A stretch of DNA of 39,735 nucleotides from Calditrichota bacterium (GCA_013152225.1 JAADGR010000313.1:1-39735); one strand, 5' to 3'; positions 11,783-23,406 are shown, numbered from the stretch's first letter. Notes: generated by a model not told the origin, from the sequence alone. Translations and numbers: made by a program.

Positions 11783-12154
11783 GTGCCTACAATAAATCAG
11801 TTAGTTCGAAGTGGAAGAAAAAGAGTTGTGAAAAAAGGGACAGCCCCTGCTCTGAACGGTTCGCCGCAACGAAGAGGTGTCTGTACTCGAGTTTATACGA
11901 CAACACCGAAAAAGCCGAATTCTGCGTTGAGAAAAGTTGCACGTGTTCGTCTGACTAACGGTTTCGAAGTAACCGCTTATATTCCAGGTGAAGGGCACAA
12001 TCTGCAAGAGCACTCGATTGTTTTGATTCGTGGAGGTCGAGTAAAAGATTTACCTGGTGTTCGATACCATATTGTTCGCGGCGTTTTGGATACAAGTGGT
12101 GTTCAGGATCGGAAACAAAGTCGTTCAAAATATGGAACCAAATTAAAAAAGTAA
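11783..12154 (+). CDS. rpsL: 30S ribosomal protein S12 (GTG start at 11783 preferred over the TTG at 11762)
   Basis: [14 protein letters not shown]...[49 protein letters not shown] just upstream of 11783. Confidence 0.96.
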   Translation: MPTINQLVRSGRKRVVKKGTAPALNGSPQRRGVCTRVYTTTPKKPNSALRKVARVRLTNGFEVTAYIPGEGHNLQEHSIVLIRGGRVKDLPGVRYHIVRGVLDTSGVQDRKQSRSKYGTKLKK

Positions 12155-12201
12155 GTTATCCCTGATTTGTAGTCGAACATTTGAACTTTTGAGAGAAAAG
12201 A

Positions 12202-12672
12202 ATGCCAAGAAGAAAGCGAGCAACAAAAAGGCAGGTTTTGCCTGATCCTAAATATCACAGTGTTTTAGTGACAAAATTTATCAACGGTCTGCTGGAGAGT
12301 GGTAAGCGCAGCGTTGCTGAAAAAATATTTTACAGAGCGTTAGACGGCATCTCCGAAAAGGCAGGCAGTGAAGGTGTTGAAGTTTTCGAAAAAGCGATCG
12401 GGAATGTGAAACCGATTTTAGAAGTTCGCTCTAGAAGGGTAGGAGGAGCGACTTATCAGGTTCCTGTAGAAATTCGCGGCGACCGCCAACAAGCTCTGGC
12501 AATACGATGGCTTATCAGTTACTCTCGTGGTCGTTCCGAGAAGACTATGGCTGAAAAGCTGGCAGCCGAACTTTTAGCTGCTTCCAAGAGTGAAGGCGCT
12601 TCGATAAAAAAGCGCGAAGATACGCATAAAATGGCGGAGGCTAATAAGGCTTTCGCGCATTTCAGATGGTAA
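12202..12672 (+). CDS. rpsG: 30S ribosomal protein S7
   Basis: [47 protein letters not shown]...[16 protein letters not shown]. Confidence 0.98.
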   Translation: MPRRKRATKRQVLPDPKYHSVLVTKFINGLLESGKRSVAEKIFYRALDGISEKAGSEGVEVFEKAIGNVKPILEVRSRRVGGATYQVPVEIRGDRQQALAIRWLISYSRGRSEKTMAEKLAAELLAASKSEGASIKKREDTHKMAEANKAFAHFRW

Positions 12673-12754
12673 TGGATTCAATTTAATTTGATCCTTTTAC
12701 CGGTCTTGCAGTCCAACTCCATTTTGCAGTAAGCACGATGGAAAGTAGTTGTTA

Positions 12755-12887
12755 AGACTTGGTGCAAGTTTACGACTGAAAATATTCCTTTCCTTGTTAA
12801 CCACATACTTTGAGGAGCATTTCGGTCGCGGGTTGCGCTACGGTCACTGCTGGGCGCGCATGCGAAATGAAAAGCCCTGAAACGGGC
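12755..12887 (+). other. Structured (multi-hairpin) rpsG-fusA intergenic region; possible cis-regulatory leader or inserted repeat
   Basis: ACTTG-GTG-CAAGT (12757-12769); CATTTCG (12818-12824)/CGAAATG (12863-12869) with inner CGCG/CGCG; GCCC-TGAAAC-GGGC (12874-12887). Confidence 0.45.
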
Positions 12888-12912
12888 AAAGCGAAAAGTA
12901 AGTGGTTTTTTT

Positions 12913-14997
12913 ATGTCCAATTCAAAATCATTAGAAAACGTCAGAAATATCGGCATTATGGCGCATATCGATGCCGGTAAGACGACCACCACGGAGAGAA
13001 TTCTTTTCTATACGGGAAGGGTTCACCGGATCGGTGAGGTCGATGATGGCGCTGCGACAATGGATTGGATGCAGCAGGAGAAAGAAAGAGGTATTACCAT
13101 TACTTCCGCTGCTATTTCGTGTCAGTGGAAGAAATATAAAATTAATATAATTGATACACCCGGTCATGTCGATTTTACGGCAGAGGTCGAAAGGTCGCTG
13201 CGGGTGTTGGATGGAGCTGTTGCAATTTTTTGCGCAGTCAGCGGTGTTGAGCCGCAGTCAGAGACCGTCTGGCGACAGGCTAACAAGTATAAAGTTCCGC
13301 GTATTGCTTTTATTAACAAGTTGGATCGCGTTGGCGCAGATTTTTATCGTGCGGTACAAATGATACGTGATCGACTTGGGGCAATTCCGATTCCCATCGA
13401 GTTGCCAATGGGACAGGGTGATGACCTTGCAGGGATCATCGATCTCATTAGAATGAAGGCCATTGTTTATGACGAAGAAAAACTTGGTGCGGAATGGCAG
13501 GAGCTTGATATACCTGACGAGTTTCAAGAGCAAGCACAGAAATATCGTGCAGAATTGCTTGAGGCGCTTTCTGATTATGATGATAATATATTAGAAAACT
13601 TTCTGGCCGGGAAAGAAGTAGCAGAGCGAGATATTCACCTTGCATTGAGAAAAGCAACTTTGGACGTTGAACTTGTTCCTGTCTTGTGTGGTGCTGCTGT
13701 TAAGAATAAAGGTGTTCAGGCGTTGTTGGATGCGATTACTCGCTATTTACCCAGTCCGCTCGATATGCCTGACGTTGAGGGATATAATCCCTATACCGAT
13801 AAAGCAGAATCGCGTCCGCCTTCAACCGAGGCTCCTTTTACGGCCCTGGCATTCAAGGTTATGACTGATCCCTATGTTGGGAAATTGACATATATTAGAG
13901 TTTATTCAGGTGAAATTGAGGCGGGTAAAACAGCGCTCAATTCGACATCTGGAAAGAAAGAAAGGATCAGCAGAATCCTTCGCATGTCTTCGAATAAAAA
14001 AGAAGATATTAATAAAATGACTGCCGGCGATATAGTTGCCCTTGTGGGATTGAGATCGACTCGCACTGGCGATACGCTTTGCGATCCCAAGCATGTTATT
14101 TCGCTTGAGAAAATGCAATTTCCCATACCTGTGATCTCTATAGCCATTGAGCCGAAATCAAAGGCGGATGAAGAGCGGCTTGTAAATTCCCTCGGTTTGT
14201 TGTCTGATGAAGACCCTACATTTCAATTCAAGGTTGACGAAGAAACGGGCCAGATGATTATTTCCGGGATGGGCGAACTACACCTCGATATTCTTGTTGA
14301 CAGGCTTTTGCGGGAGTTTAAGGTACAGGCAAATGTTGGGCGACCGCAGGTTGCTTATCGTGAAACAATTACCGAAAAGGTCTTGAGTGAGATCAAGTTC
14401 ATAAAACAGACCGGCGGTAAAGGTCAGTATGCTCACATTGTTGTCGAGTTTGAGCCATCTGAATCCGAAGATATTTTTGAGTTTGAAGATAAAACAGTCG
14501 GCGGCACCATTCCGAAAGGATTTATAAGGCCGATTTCGCAGGGGATTAAAGAATCCATGGTTAGCGGCGCTATTGCCGGTTATCCGGTCATTGGAGTTAA
14601 AGCGACACTGCTGGATGGCTCGTTCCATCGTGAAGATTCCTCGGAACTGTCTTTTAAAATTGCCGGTTCGATGGCTTTGCAGGATGCCATGAGAAGAGGG
14701 TCGCCAATCCTGATGGAGCCAATGATGGCTTTGGAAGTCATAACTCCTGAGGATTATTTTGGCACCGTTCTCAGTGATCTTGCCACTCGACGGGCGAGAA
14801 TTGAAGGCCACGAAAAGAGAGTTGATTCCCAGGTAATTAAAGCAATCGTGCCATTAGCGGAAATGTTTGGCTATGCAACAGCATTAAGGAATATGAGCCA
14901 GGGGCGCGCTGTTTTTACCATGCAGTTTTACAAGTATGAAAATGTTGACAAAGATATTGCCAAAAAACTTTTAGAAAAAATGGGTTTGGCAGCTTGA
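12913..14997 (+). CDS. fusA: Elongation factor G
   Basis: [24 protein letters not shown]...[42 protein letters not shown]; 694 aa between rpsG and tuf. Confidence 0.98.
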   Translation: MSNSKSLENVRNIGIMAHIDAGKTTTTERILFYTGRVHRIGEVDDGAATMDWMQQEKERGITITSAAISCQWKKYKINIIDTPGHVDFTAEVERSLRVLDGAVAIFCAVSGVEPQSETVWRQANKYKVPRIAFINKLDRVGADFYRAVQMIRDRLGAIPIPIELPMGQGDDLAGIIDLIRMKAIVYDEEKLGAEWQELDIPDEFQEQAQKYRAELLEALSDYDDNILENFLAGKEVAERDIHLALRKATLDVELVPVLCGAAVKNKGVQALLDAITRYLPSPLDMPDVEGYNPYTDKAESRPPSTEAPFTALAFKVMTDPYVGKLTYIRVYSGEIEAGKTALNSTSGKKERISRILRMSSNKKEDINKMTAGDIVALVGLRSTRTGDTLCDPKHVISLEKMQFPIPVISIAIEPKSKADEERLVNSLGLLSDEDPTFQFKVDEETGQMIISGMGELHLDILVDRLLREFKVQANVGRPQVAYRETITEKVLSEIKFIKQTGGKGQYAHIVVEFEPSESEDIFEFEDKTVGGTIPKGFIRPISQGIKESMVSGAIAGYPVIGVKATLLDGSFHREDSSELSFKIAGSMALQDAMRRGSPILMEPMMALEVITPEDYFGTVLSDLATRRARIEGHEKRVDSQVIKAIVPLAEMFGYATALRNMSQGRAVFTMQFYKYENVDKDIAKKLLEKMGLAA

Positions 14998-15039
14998 GAC
15001 AGAATTTGAAATTAATAGATGAATATTAGGAGATAAGTT

Positions 15040-16242
15040 ATGGCAAAGGAAAAATTTGATCGTTCAAAGCCCCATGTCAACATTGGGACGATAGGTCACG
15101 TTGATCATGGCAAGACGACGTTAACTGCTGCGATAACGATGTACCTGGCCAACAAGGGTCAGGCAAGCATCAAAAAGTACGATGAGATCGACAATGCTCC
15201 GGAAGAGAAGGCTCGCGGAATTACGATCAATACGGCTCACGTGGAGTATGAGACAGACCAGCGTCATTATGCACATGTGGATTGTCCTGGTCACGCGGAT
15301 TATATCAAGAATATGATCACCGGTGCAGCGCAGATGGATGGAGCTGTTTTGGTTGTTTCGGCGGCTGATGGTCCGATGCCGCAGACACGTGAGCACATCC
15401 TGCTTGCGCGTCAGGTGAATGTACCTTCGATCGTGGTATTTTTGAACAAGACGGATCAGGTTGACGATCCGGAGTTGTTGGAACTGGTCGAGTTGGAAGT
15501 ACGCGAATTGTTAAGCGCGTATGACTTTCCCGGTGACGAGATACCGATTATCAGTGGCAGTGCCTTACGAGCGATGGAAAAAGGTGTAGCCGGCGATTTT
15601 ACCGGAGAAGAGTGGAAGCCGGTTCAGGATTTATTGGATGCAATAGATTCATACATTCCGACACCTGAGCGAGATAAAGACAAGCCCTTCCTGATGCCTG
15701 TTGAGGATGTTTTTTCGATCACGGGTCGAGGAACGGTTGGCACAGGTCGAATCGAGCGTGGTATCATTCATGTTGGTGATGAAGTAGAGATTATTGGTCT
15801 TGGTACGCATCGCAAGTCGGTGTGTACGGGTGTTGAAATGTTTCGCAAGTTATTGGACGAGGGTCAGGCCGGAGACAACGCAGGATTGCTTTTGCGCGGA
15901 GTTGACAAGGACGAGTTGGAGCGTGGTCAGGTTGTTGCGAAGCCGGGTTCGATCACTCCGCACACCAAGTTCAAAGGAGAAGTTTACGTATTGAGCAAAG
16001 AAGAAGGTGGTCGCCACACGCCGTTTTTCAATGGATATCGTCCTCAGTTTTATTTTCGCACAACGGATGTAACGGGTTCGATCAAGCTTCCTGACGGTGT
16101 TGAGATGGTCATGCCTGGTGATAACATAACGATGGAATGTGAATTGATTACAGATATCGCCATGGAAGAAGGTTTGCGGTTTGCAATACGTGAAGGCGGG
16201 CGCACGGTTGGCGCCGGTGTAGTTACTGAAATTATCGAATAA
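15040..16242 (+). CDS. tuf: Elongation factor Tu (complete copy)
   Basis: [33 protein letters not shown]...[39 protein letters not shown]. Confidence 0.99.
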   Translation: MAKEKFDRSKPHVNIGTIGHVDHGKTTLTAAITMYLANKGQASIKKYDEIDNAPEEKARGITINTAHVEYETDQRHYAHVDCPGHADYIKNMITGAAQMDGAVLVVSAADGPMPQTREHILLARQVNVPSIVVFLNKTDQVDDPELLELVELEVRELLSAYDFPGDEIPIISGSALRAMEKGVAGDFTGEEWKPVQDLLDAIDSYIPTPERDKDKPFLMPVEDVFSITGRGTVGTGRIERGIIHVGDEVEIIGLGTHRKSVCTGVEMFRKLLDEGQAGDNAGLLLRGVDKDELERGQVVAKPGSITPHTKFKGEVYVLSKEEGGRHTPFFNGYRPQFYFRTTDVTGSIKLPDGVEMVMPGDNITMECELITDIAMEEGLRFAIREGGRTVGAGVVTEIIE

Positions 16243-16285
16243 ATAGAAAAGTTGTTGTCATTGCTATATATTTTGGAGTTAGTAA

Positions 16286-16594
16286 ATGGCGGGTCAAAAA
16301 ATCCGAATCAAGTTAAAAGCTTACGATCATAGGCTGATTGACAAGTCCACAGAAAAGATCATAAATACTGCAAAACAAACGGGTGCCATGATTTCAGGCC
16401 CGATTCCTTTGCCAACGCGACGCAGTGTTTATACTGTATTACGTTCTCCTCACGTTGATAAAAAGTCTCGTGAGCAGTTTGAGACGCGTATTCACAAAAG
16501 GTTGGTGGATATTCACAACTCTTCACCAAAGACGGTAGACGCTCTGATGAAACTAGAGTTGCCCGCGGGTGTCGATGTTGAAATCAAGGTATGA
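16286..16594 (+). CDS. rpsJ: 30S ribosomal protein S10
   Basis: [42 protein letters not shown]. Confidence 0.98.
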   Translation: MAGQKIRIKLKAYDHRLIDKSTEKIINTAKQTGAMISGPIPLPTRRSVYTVLRSPHVDKKSREQFETRIHKRLVDIHNSSPKTVDALMKLELPAGVDVEIKV

Positions 16595-16659
16595 TGGGTT
16601 AGTGGTTTGATTTGTCGTTAATAATAGACTCGAATTAATAAAGTTAAAATTCATTTGGT

Positions 16660-17286
16660 ATGGAAATGCTTTCAATACTTGGAAAAAAAGTTGGCATGAC
16701 CCGAATCTTTGACGAGGCCGGAAATGCTTTTGCAGGCACAGTGATAGAGGCGGGACCATGTTTTGTTACCCAGATCAAGACCGAAGAGACAGATGGCTAT
16801 GATGCTATTCAGGTTGGGTTTGCGGATAAAAAAGAAAAACATACGACCAAGCCTTTGCTTGGACACTTGAAAAAAGCCGGTACAAAACCGTTTCGGGTTC
16901 TCAAAGAATTTCGGGGTTTTGATAAGGGTGAAGATGTTAAACTCGGTGACGAGATTAAGGTTGATATTTTCACTATTGGCGATCGTGTGTCTGTGACAGG
17001 AGTGAGCAAAGGTAAAGGATTCGCGGGTGTTGTACGGCGTCACAATTTTGGTGGCGGGCCAAAAACCCATGGTCAAAGCGACAGACTGCGTGCCCCTGGC
17101 TCTATTGGTCAAAGTTCCAGCCCATCAAAGGTTATGAAGGGTATTCGAATGGGTGGCCGAATGGGCGGCGTGCAAAATACAGTGTCGCATTTACGAATAT
17201 TAAAGATTGATCCTGAAAACAACATAATGGTCGTAAAGGGAGCCATTCCGGGCGCCAATAACGGTATCGTTTTAATTAGAAAGTAA
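16660..17286 (+). CDS. rplC: 50S ribosomal protein L3
   Basis: ILGKKVGMTRIFDEAG...VSKGKGFAGVVRRHNFGGGPKTHGQSDRLRAPGSIG. Confidence 0.98.
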   Translation: MEMLSILGKKVGMTRIFDEAGNAFAGTVIEAGPCFVTQIKTEETDGYDAIQVGFADKKEKHTTKPLLGHLKKAGTKPFRVLKEFRGFDKGEDVKLGDEIKVDIFTIGDRVSVTGVSKGKGFAGVVRRHNFGGGPKTHGQSDRLRAPGSIGQSSSPSKVMKGIRMGGRMGGVQNTVSHLRILKIDPENNIMVVKGAIPGANNGIVLIRK

Positions 17287-17292
17287 TGGGAT

Positions 17293-17922
17293 ATGGAGCT
17301 AGATATCTATACAAAAAATGGGGATCTTGCTGGTCGCAAATTAGAGGTTTCCGATAAAGTTTTTGCTGCTGAGCCGAATGAGCATACGGTTTATCTGGCT
17401 GTCCAGGCGCAAAGAACAAATTCGCGACAGGGAACGGCTGCGACGAAAACAAGAAGTATGGTTTCAGGAGGCGGGAGAAAACCGTGGAAGCAGAAAGGGC
17501 GCGGTACGGCACGTGCTGGTACGATCAGGTCTCCTATTTGGAAAAGTGGTGGTACGGCTCATGGTCCTCAGCCACACCCGTATTTGTATAAATTGCCACA
17601 AAAGGTGAAAAAATTAGCAAGGATTTCAGTCCTTTCAGCAAAAACCCGTGATGAGCAGATGAAGGTGCTGGAAGATTTTACTTTGACTGAGGTGAAAACC
17701 AAAGAAGTCTTTTCTCTGCTTAAAGGATTTGGTCTGACGGCATCGAAAACGCTTTTATTGGTCAATGAGTATGATTCTGCTATTTTATTGGCAAGTCGCA
17801 ATATTAAAAACCTTAAAGTCGCGATGGCCGTAGATGCATCTACTTATGATTTGTTAGATTGTAAGGCATTGCTTATCACAGAGAGTGCCATGAAAAAGTT
17901 GGAAGGTATTCTATCATCATGA
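17293..17922 (+). CDS. rplD: 50S ribosomal protein L4
   Basis: RTNSRQGTAATKTRSMVSGGGRKPWKQKGRGTARAGTIRSPIWKSGGTAHGP. Confidence 0.97.
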   Translation: MELDIYTKNGDLAGRKLEVSDKVFAAEPNEHTVYLAVQAQRTNSRQGTAATKTRSMVSGGGRKPWKQKGRGTARAGTIRSPIWKSGGTAHGPQPHPYLYKLPQKVKKLARISVLSAKTRDEQMKVLEDFTLTEVKTKEVFSLLKGFGLTASKTLLLVNEYDSAILLASRNIKNLKVAMAVDASTYDLLDCKALLITESAMKKLEGILSS

Positions 17923-18227
17923 AAAAAAAGCAGGAAATTCTTGTTCGCCCAATTCTAACAGAAAAGATGCTGAGAATGCAGGATGATTTGGGCAAGTATG
18001 CTTTTGTAGTGAACAAATCTGCGAACAAAATAGAGATAAAGAAAGCAATTGAAAAAAAGTTCGATGTAACAGTGGATTCGGTCAGGACAATCAATGTTAT
18101 TGGAAAATCCAAGCAGATGAATACGCAAAGAGGGATTACCACCGGAAAGCGATCTGACTGGAAGAAAGCTATTGTAACATTGAGAAGCGGCGATGAGATC
18201 GATTTCTTTGAAGGCTCAAAAGGTTGA
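17919..18227 (+). CDS. rplW: 50S ribosomal protein L23 (ATGA overlap with rplD)
   Basis: ILVRPILTEKMLRMQDDLGKYAFVVNKSANKIEIKKAIEKKFDVTVDSVRTINV. Confidence 0.97.
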   Translation: MKKKQEILVRPILTEKMLRMQDDLGKYAFVVNKSANKIEIKKAIEKKFDVTVDSVRTINVIGKSKQMNTQRGITTGKRSDWKKAIVTLRSGDEIDFFEGSKG

Positions 18228-18253
18228 GAGCCGAGTTCGAGGAGAATAACTAG

Positions 18254-19075
18254 ATGGCTTTAAAAAATTTCAAACCGATTACCCCTGGTCAGCGCTATAA
18301 AAGTGTCAATTCTTTTGCAGAGATTACCAGCACTGAACCTGAACGTTCATTGCTGGCGCCACTTAAAAAATCCGGCGGAAGAAACAATGTTGGCCGTGTT
18401 ACAGCCAGAAGAAGGGGCGGCGGTCATAAGAGGAATTATCGTATAATTGATTTTCGGCGGGATAAATTTGAAATTCCTGCAAAAGTAGCATCCATTCAAT
18501 ATGATCCGAACAGAAGTGCATTTATTGCCCTTCTCAATTATACAGATGGAGAAAAACGATATATCCTTGCACCGATTGGGTTGGAGGTTGGAGATACGGT
18601 TCTATCCGGAGAAGCTCCGGAGATCAGAACCGGAAACTCGATGCCTTTGGCCAAGATTCCTCTGGGCACAACAATTCATAACCTTGAAATGAAAGTCGGT
18701 AAAGGCGGTCAAATTGCGCGCGGAGCCGGTACTTATGCTCAACTCGTCGCAAAGGAAGGCGAGTACGCACAGGTAAAATTACCGTCCGGTGAAGTTCGGA
18801 TGGTACGGCTGGGTTGTCGTGCAACCATTGGTCAGGTTGGCAATACAGATCACGAGAATATAACTCTTGGCAAAGCAGGGCGAAGCCGTTGGCTTGGAAG
18901 GCGCTCCAAAGTCAGAGGTGTTGCCATGAACCCCGTCGATCATCCCATGGGCGGAGGCGAGGGAAAAAGTTCAGGTGGGCGTCACCCGTGTACACCATGG
19001 GGTAAACCAACAAAAGGTTACAAGACGCGCAAGGCAAAACCTTCTGATTCTTTTATCATTAAACGAAGAAAATAG
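18254..19075 (+). CDS. rplB: 50S ribosomal protein L2
   Basis: [30 protein letters not shown]...[38 protein letters not shown]. Confidence 0.98.
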   Translation: MALKNFKPITPGQRYKSVNSFAEITSTEPERSLLAPLKKSGGRNNVGRVTARRRGGGHKRNYRIIDFRRDKFEIPAKVASIQYDPNRSAFIALLNYTDGEKRYILAPIGLEVGDTVLSGEAPEIRTGNSMPLAKIPLGTTIHNLEMKVGKGGQIARGAGTYAQLVAKEGEYAQVKLPSGEVRMVRLGCRATIGQVGNTDHENITLGKAGRSRWLGRRSKVRGVAMNPVDHPMGGGEGKSSGGRHPCTPWGKPTKGYKTRKAKPSDSFIIKRRK

Positions 19076-19089
19076 CGAGATTACTATCG

Positions 19090-19371
19090 ATGGCAAGATC
19101 AATTAAAAAGGGTCCGTATATTGAGGAGAAGCTCCTGGCTAAAATAGAAGAGCTTAATAACTCAAACCAAAAAAGAGTAATTAAAACATGGGCGCGCCGA
19201 TCCACAATTCCACCGGAATTTGTCGGACATACGTTGGCCATTCATAACGGGAACAAGTTTATCCCGGTATTCGTCTCTGAGAATATGGTTGGTCATAAAT
19301 TGGGAGAGTTTGCCCATACTCGAACTTATCGAGGCCATGTAAATAGAAAAGCCGAAAAGTCCAGACATTAA
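19090..19371 (+). CDS. rpsS: 30S ribosomal protein S19
   Basis: [21 protein letters not shown]...[52 protein letters not shown]. Confidence 0.98.
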   Translation: MARSIKKGPYIEEKLLAKIEELNNSNQKRVIKTWARRSTIPPEFVGHTLAIHNGNKFIPVFVSENMVGHKLGEFAHTRTYRGHVNRKAEKSRH

Positions 19372-19393
19372 CAAAAGATTCGGAGTAATTCAA

Positions 19394-19741
19394 ATGGAAG
19401 CCAGGGCGATAGCTAAATGGATTCGCATGTCACCCTATAAAGTTCGCAGGGTCGCGAAAATGGTTCGTGATATGGATGTGAATAGTGCCATAAATGCGTT
19501 ACATTACAGTGCCACAAGCGCATCGGAGCCTTTGGAAAAAGTTCTCCGATCCGCGGTGGCCAATATGCTTAACAATGAAGAAGCATCAAAATTGTCGCCG
19601 GAAGATTTGTATATCAAAGAATTGAAAATTGATGGTGCTTTTTCTTTAAAGCGATTCCGTGCCGCTTCAATGGGGAGGGCTGCAAGGATAATAAAACGAA
19701 CTTGTCATATTTCGGTTGTTGTGGCCGACAGGAAAAACTAA
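19394..19741 (+). CDS. rplV: 50S ribosomal protein L22
   Basis: MEARAIAKWIRMSPYKVRRVAKMVR...KRFRAASMGRAARIIKRTCHISVVV. Confidence 0.97.
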   Translation: MEARAIAKWIRMSPYKVRRVAKMVRDMDVNSAINALHYSATSASEPLEKVLRSAVANMLNNEEASKLSPEDLYIKELKIDGAFSLKRFRAASMGRAARIIKRTCHISVVVADRKN

Positions 19742-19766
19742 CGTGTTTTTATTGTAGGAGATAGGT

Positions 19767-20405
19767 TTGGGACAAAAAACAAATCCTATAGGTTTCAGGC
19801 TTGGTGTTATCAGGAGCTGGGATTCGAAATGGTTCGATGAAAAGAATTTCGATAAAAAGTTAAAAGAAGATTTAATGCTGCGGAAATATATTCGTAACAG
19901 ATTACAGCGTGCGAGTATTTCCAGAATCGAAATCGAAAGAACGCCCAAGAAAATCACCCTCACGATTCATACAGCAAGGCCCGGCATTGTTATTGGCCGA
20001 AAAGGCAGTGAGGTGGACAAGCTGCGCGAAGAGTTGCAGAGGGTAACATCGAAAGATATTCAACTGAATATTAATGAGATTAAACGGCCGGAACTGGATG
20101 CCTTTCTTGTGGCTGAGAACATTGCCAGTCAATTGGCCGGAAAAGTTTCTTTTCGTCGTGCAATGAAAAAAGCGATCATGTCCGCAATGAGAATGGGAGC
20201 AGAGGGAATTCGTATCAGTTGCGCAGGAAGACTTGGCGGGGCTGAAATGGCTCGACGTGAGCAATACAAAGAAGGCCGCATTCCTTTGCATACATTAAGG
20301 GCTGACATCGACTACGCCACTGCCATCTCCAAAACAACTTATGGGACGATAGGTGTTAAGGTATGGATTTGCCGTGGCGAAGTTATCGGTGATCAAATGA
20401 TTTAA
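19767..20405 (+). CDS. rpsC: 30S ribosomal protein S3 (TTG start)
   Basis: [23 protein letters not shown]...[23 protein letters not shown]. Confidence 0.98.
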   Translation: MGQKTNPIGFRLGVIRSWDSKWFDEKNFDKKLKEDLMLRKYIRNRLQRASISRIEIERTPKKITLTIHTARPGIVIGRKGSEVDKLREELQRVTSKDIQLNINEIKRPELDAFLVAENIASQLAGKVSFRRAMKKAIMSAMRMGAEGIRISCAGRLGGAEMARREQYKEGRIPLHTLRADIDYATAISKTTYGTIGVKVWICRGEVIGDQMI

Positions 20406-20429
20406 AGATATTTGTGGAGATTGTAGTTT

Positions 20430-20849
20430 ATGTTAATGCCAAAAAGAGTGAAATATAGAAAACAGCAACGTGGCCGTATGACCGGGAAAGCGGTTCGTGG
20501 ATCGCGTTTGGCTTTTGGTCAATTTGGATTGAAAGCCTTGGATCCTCATTGGATTACTGCCAGACAGATAGAAGCTGCGCGTGTTGCCATGACTCGATAT
20601 GTCAAGAGAACCGGTAAAGTCTGGATTCGTATTTTTCCTGACAAGCCATGCACCAAAAAGCCTGCTGAAACCAGAATGGGAAAAGGCAAGGGCGCTCCGG
20701 AATATTGGGTTGCCGTTGTAAAACCCGGAAGAATTATTTTCGAGCTTGACGGTGTGTCTGAAAGTATCGCAAAAGAGGCATTGCGGCTGGCCGCACATAA
20801 ACTCCCTTTAAAGACAAAGTTTGTGACCACCTCGGATTTCGGAGAATAA
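20430..20849 (+). CDS. rplP: 50S ribosomal protein L16 (ATG at 20436 is an alternative start)
   Basis: [71 protein letters not shown]. Confidence 0.98.
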   Translation: MLMPKRVKYRKQQRGRMTGKAVRGSRLAFGQFGLKALDPHWITARQIEAARVAMTRYVKRTGKVWIRIFPDKPCTKKPAETRMGKGKGAPEYWVAVVKPGRIIFELDGVSESIAKEALRLAAHKLPLKTKFVTTSDFGE

Positions 20850-20853
20850 TAGC

Positions 20854-21054
20854 ATGAAGATGGATGACATAAAACAACTGTCTCTGGATGAGTTGGAAGT
20901 ACGACTCGAGGATGCTGAGGAAGAATTTGAAAATCTTCGTATTCAGCATTCAACTCACCAGCTTGACAACCCGCTTCGAATACGAATGGTAAGGCGTGAT
21001 ATTGCAAGGCTAAAGACCGTGATCCATGAATATGAATCCGGCGTGAGAAGTTGA
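20854..21054 (+). CDS. rpmC: 50S ribosomal protein L29
   Basis: 66 aa, [52 protein letters not shown]; position between rplP and rpsQ. Confidence 0.95.
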   Translation: MKMDDIKQLSLDELEVRLEDAEEEFENLRIQHSTHQLDNPLRIRMVRRDIARLKTVIHEYESGVRS

Positions 21055-21101
21055 CTGAGCCATTCAAGTAATAATAATTTTGGGATTTTGGAGAATTCAT
21101 A

Positions 21102-21356
21102 GTGGAACGAGCACATAGAAAAGTTAAGGTTGGCGTTGTCTCAAGCGACAAGATGGATAAGAGTCGCGTTATTCAGGTGCAACGAAATATCAAACATCCA
21201 CTTTACAAAAAGTATGTGAGAAAAACGACAAAATTCATGGCTCATGATGAAAATAATGACAGCCATGTAGGTGATGTTGTGAAGATCATGGAAACGAGAC
21301 CCTTGAGCAAAAGTAAACGGTGGCGCTTGATCGAAATACTAGAGAGAGCCAAATAA
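21102..21356 (+). CDS. rpsQ: 30S ribosomal protein S17 (GTG start)
   Basis: [72 protein letters not shown]. Confidence 0.97.
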   Translation: MERAHRKVKVGVVSSDKMDKSRVIQVQRNIKHPLYKKYVRKTTKFMAHDENNDSHVGDVVKIMETRPLSKSKRWRLIEILERAK

Positions 21357-21396
21357 CTTTACTATCTCTGCAATTGTGAAGTAGAAGGAATGAATA

Positions 21397-21765
21397 ATGA
21401 TCCAGGAATCTAGTCGGTTAAATGTAGCTGATAACACCGGTGCGAAAAAAGTGATGTGCATTCGTGTTCTTGGCGGGTCAAAAAGAAAATATGCATCTGT
21501 TGGAGATATTATAGTTGTCTCTGTTAAGCAGGCAATACCCAATAGCCCTGTAAAAAAGGGCGAGGTCAGCAAGGCAGTGGTCGTGCGTACAAAAAAAGAA
21601 AAACGGCGTAAGGATGGCTCCTACATTCGCTTTGATGAAAACGCAGCCGTTCTTATCAATGATGCGATGGAACCTAAAGGGACGCGTATCTTTGGTCCGG
21701 TGGCGCGTGAGTTACGTGAAAAACAATTCATGAAAATTGTATCTCTGGCACCCGAAGTTCTATAG
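21397..21765 (+). CDS. rplN: 50S ribosomal protein L14
   Basis: [46 protein letters not shown]. Confidence 0.98.
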   Translation: MIQESSRLNVADNTGAKKVMCIRVLGGSKRKYASVGDIIVVSVKQAIPNSPVKKGEVSKAVVVRTKKEKRRKDGSYIRFDENAAVLINDAMEPKGTRIFGPVARELREKQFMKIVSLAPEVL

Positions 21766-21803
21766 AAAATGTAAATTATTGGCCATAAAAGGCGAGCTTT
21801 CAA

Positions 21804-22139
21804 ATGCGTGTAAGAAGAAATGATCAAGTCCTGGTTTTAGCAGGAAATTATAAAGGAAAAAAAGGAAAGGTTCTTAAGGTCTTTCCTGAAGAGGATCGTG
21901 TTATTGTTGAAGGAGTGAATTTTATAAAGAAACATTCCAGACCTACGCAGCAAAATCCTCAAGGCGGTATTGTTGAAAAAGAGGCACCAATCCATGTTGC
22001 GAACATCATGGTTATCTGTCCAAAGTGCAATACGCCGAGCCGAATGGGTACTGTGGTTGTTTTCGATGAAGCACAACAGCGAAAAAACCGGGTACGCATT
22101 TGCAAAAGATGTGGTGAAATGCTGGTTTCTTCAAATTAA
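21804..22139 (+). CDS. rplX: 50S ribosomal protein L24
   Basis: [67 protein letters not shown]. Confidence 0.97.
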   Translation: MRVRRNDQVLVLAGNYKGKKGKVLKVFPEEDRVIVEGVNFIKKHSRPTQQNPQGGIVEKEAPIHVANIMVICPKCNTPSRMGTVVVFDEAQQRKNRVRICKRCGEMLVSSN

Positions 22140-22155
22140 TGTTGGATTTTAAAAA

Positions 22156-22722
22156 ATGGCTACCAAAGAAAAAAAGTACGTACCGGATTTTCTAAAACTA
22201 TATAAAGACGAAATAGTATCGCACATGCACAAAAAGTTTAATTATAAAAATGTGATGCAGGTACCTCGTCTTGAGAAAATAGTTGTGAATATGGGGGTTG
22301 GAGATGGAACGGAAAGCTCGAAGCATGTCGAAGCGGCTGCCGAGGAGCTTGCGAAAATAACTGGTCAAAAGCCGGTTATTCGCAGGGCAAAGAAAGCTAT
22401 CTCTAATTTTAAGTTGAGAGCAGGCATGCCAATTGGTTGTAGCGTTAATTTGCGCAAGTACATGATGTATGAGTTCTTGCAGCGCCTGGTTAGCATTGCG
22501 GTTCCGCGGGTACGCGATTTTCGCGGCTTGCCGATTAAATTTGATGGCAGAGGAAATTACAATATGTCTATCAAAGAGCAAATTGTGTTTCCTGAAATCG
22601 ACTATGATAAAATTGAAAAAATCCGCGGTTTCAATATTACAATTGTGACAACCGCGAAAACTGATGAAGAGGCGTACGAGTTGCTAAAAGAATTCGGAAT
22701 GCCGTTTATCAAGAGATCTTAA
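22156..22722 (+). CDS. rplE: 50S ribosomal protein L5
   Basis: [69 protein letters not shown]. Confidence 0.98.
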   Translation: MATKEKKYVPDFLKLYKDEIVSHMHKKFNYKNVMQVPRLEKIVVNMGVGDGTESSKHVEAAAEELAKITGQKPVIRRAKKAISNFKLRAGMPIGCSVNLRKYMMYEFLQRLVSIAVPRVRDFRGLPIKFDGRGNYNMSIKEQIVFPEIDYDKIEKIRGFNITIVTTAKTDEEAYELLKEFGMPFIKRS

Positions 22723-22755
22723 TCATTTTATTTCACAAATTCGCAAGGAGTTGTG

Positions 22756-22941
22756 TTGGCTAAAAAAGCTTTAATCGTAAAAGCACAAAAAGAATCCAAA
22801 TTTAAGGTAAGGAAGTACAACCGCTGTTCCCGCTGTGGGCGCCCAAGAGCATACTATAGAAAATTTGGAGTTTGTCGACTCTGTTTTCGTGAACTTGCTT
22901 TGGAAGGTAAAATACCTGGCGTTACCAAAGCAAGCTGGTAG
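22756..22941 (+). CDS. rpsN: 30S ribosomal protein S14, zinc-binding 61-aa type (TTG at 22756, or GTG at 22753)
   Basis: [61 protein letters not shown]. Confidence 0.97.
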   Translation: MAKKALIVKAQKESKFKVRKYNRCSRCGRPRAYYRKFGVCRLCFRELALEGKIPGVTKASW

Positions 22942-23007
22942 CTCGATTTATATGAGATTTTGTTTAATTAGTTTCAGCCGAATATTGGGTTGTTAGGGAG
23001 AAATTAC

Positions 23008-23406
23008 ATGTCAAACACTGATCCCATCGCAGATTATCTGACAAGAATCAGAAATGCGAGCAGGGCAAAACATCGCAAAGTAGATATTCCGTCTTCAAAT
23101 TTGAAAAAACAAATGACAAAGATATTGCAGGAAGAGGCATATATCAAAAGCCATGTTTTTATTGATGATGGAAAACAAGGCGTCATTCGAATCTACTTGA
23201 AATACGATGAGAATAATACAAGTGTGATTACCGGATTACAACGTATAAGCAAACCGGGATTTCGTCGTTATGTTAATCAAAAAACAATACCGAGGGTTTT
23301 TAACAACCTTGGCGTTTCGATACTAACGACATCCAAAGGCGTAATGACTGGTCAGGAAGCTCGACGAGCCGGTGTTGGAGGAGAAATCCTTTGCTATATC
23401 TGGTAA
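23008..23406 (+). CDS. rpsH: 30S ribosomal protein S8 (start moved to ATG 23008)
   Basis: MSNTDPIADYLTRIRNASRAKHRKVDIPSSNLKKQMTKIL...RVFNNLGVSILTTSKGVMTGQEARRAGVGGEILCYIW. Confidence 0.97.
   Translation: MSNTDPIADYLTRIRNASRAKHRKVDIPSSNLKKQMTKILQEEAYIKSHVFIDDGKQGVIRIYLKYDENNTSVITGLQRISKPGFRRYVNQKTIPRVFNNLGVSILTTSKGVMTGQEARRAGVGGEILCYIW

Noticed and set aside
12678-12992. 104-aa minus-strand ORF in the rpsG-fusA spacer
   Set aside because: Extends into the fusA 5' coding region; low-complexity residues derived from the palindromic spacer; better explained as repeat or RNA structure.
20546-21151. 201-aa minus-strand ORF over rplP/rpmC
   Set aside because: Shadow ORF of conserved ribosomal genes.
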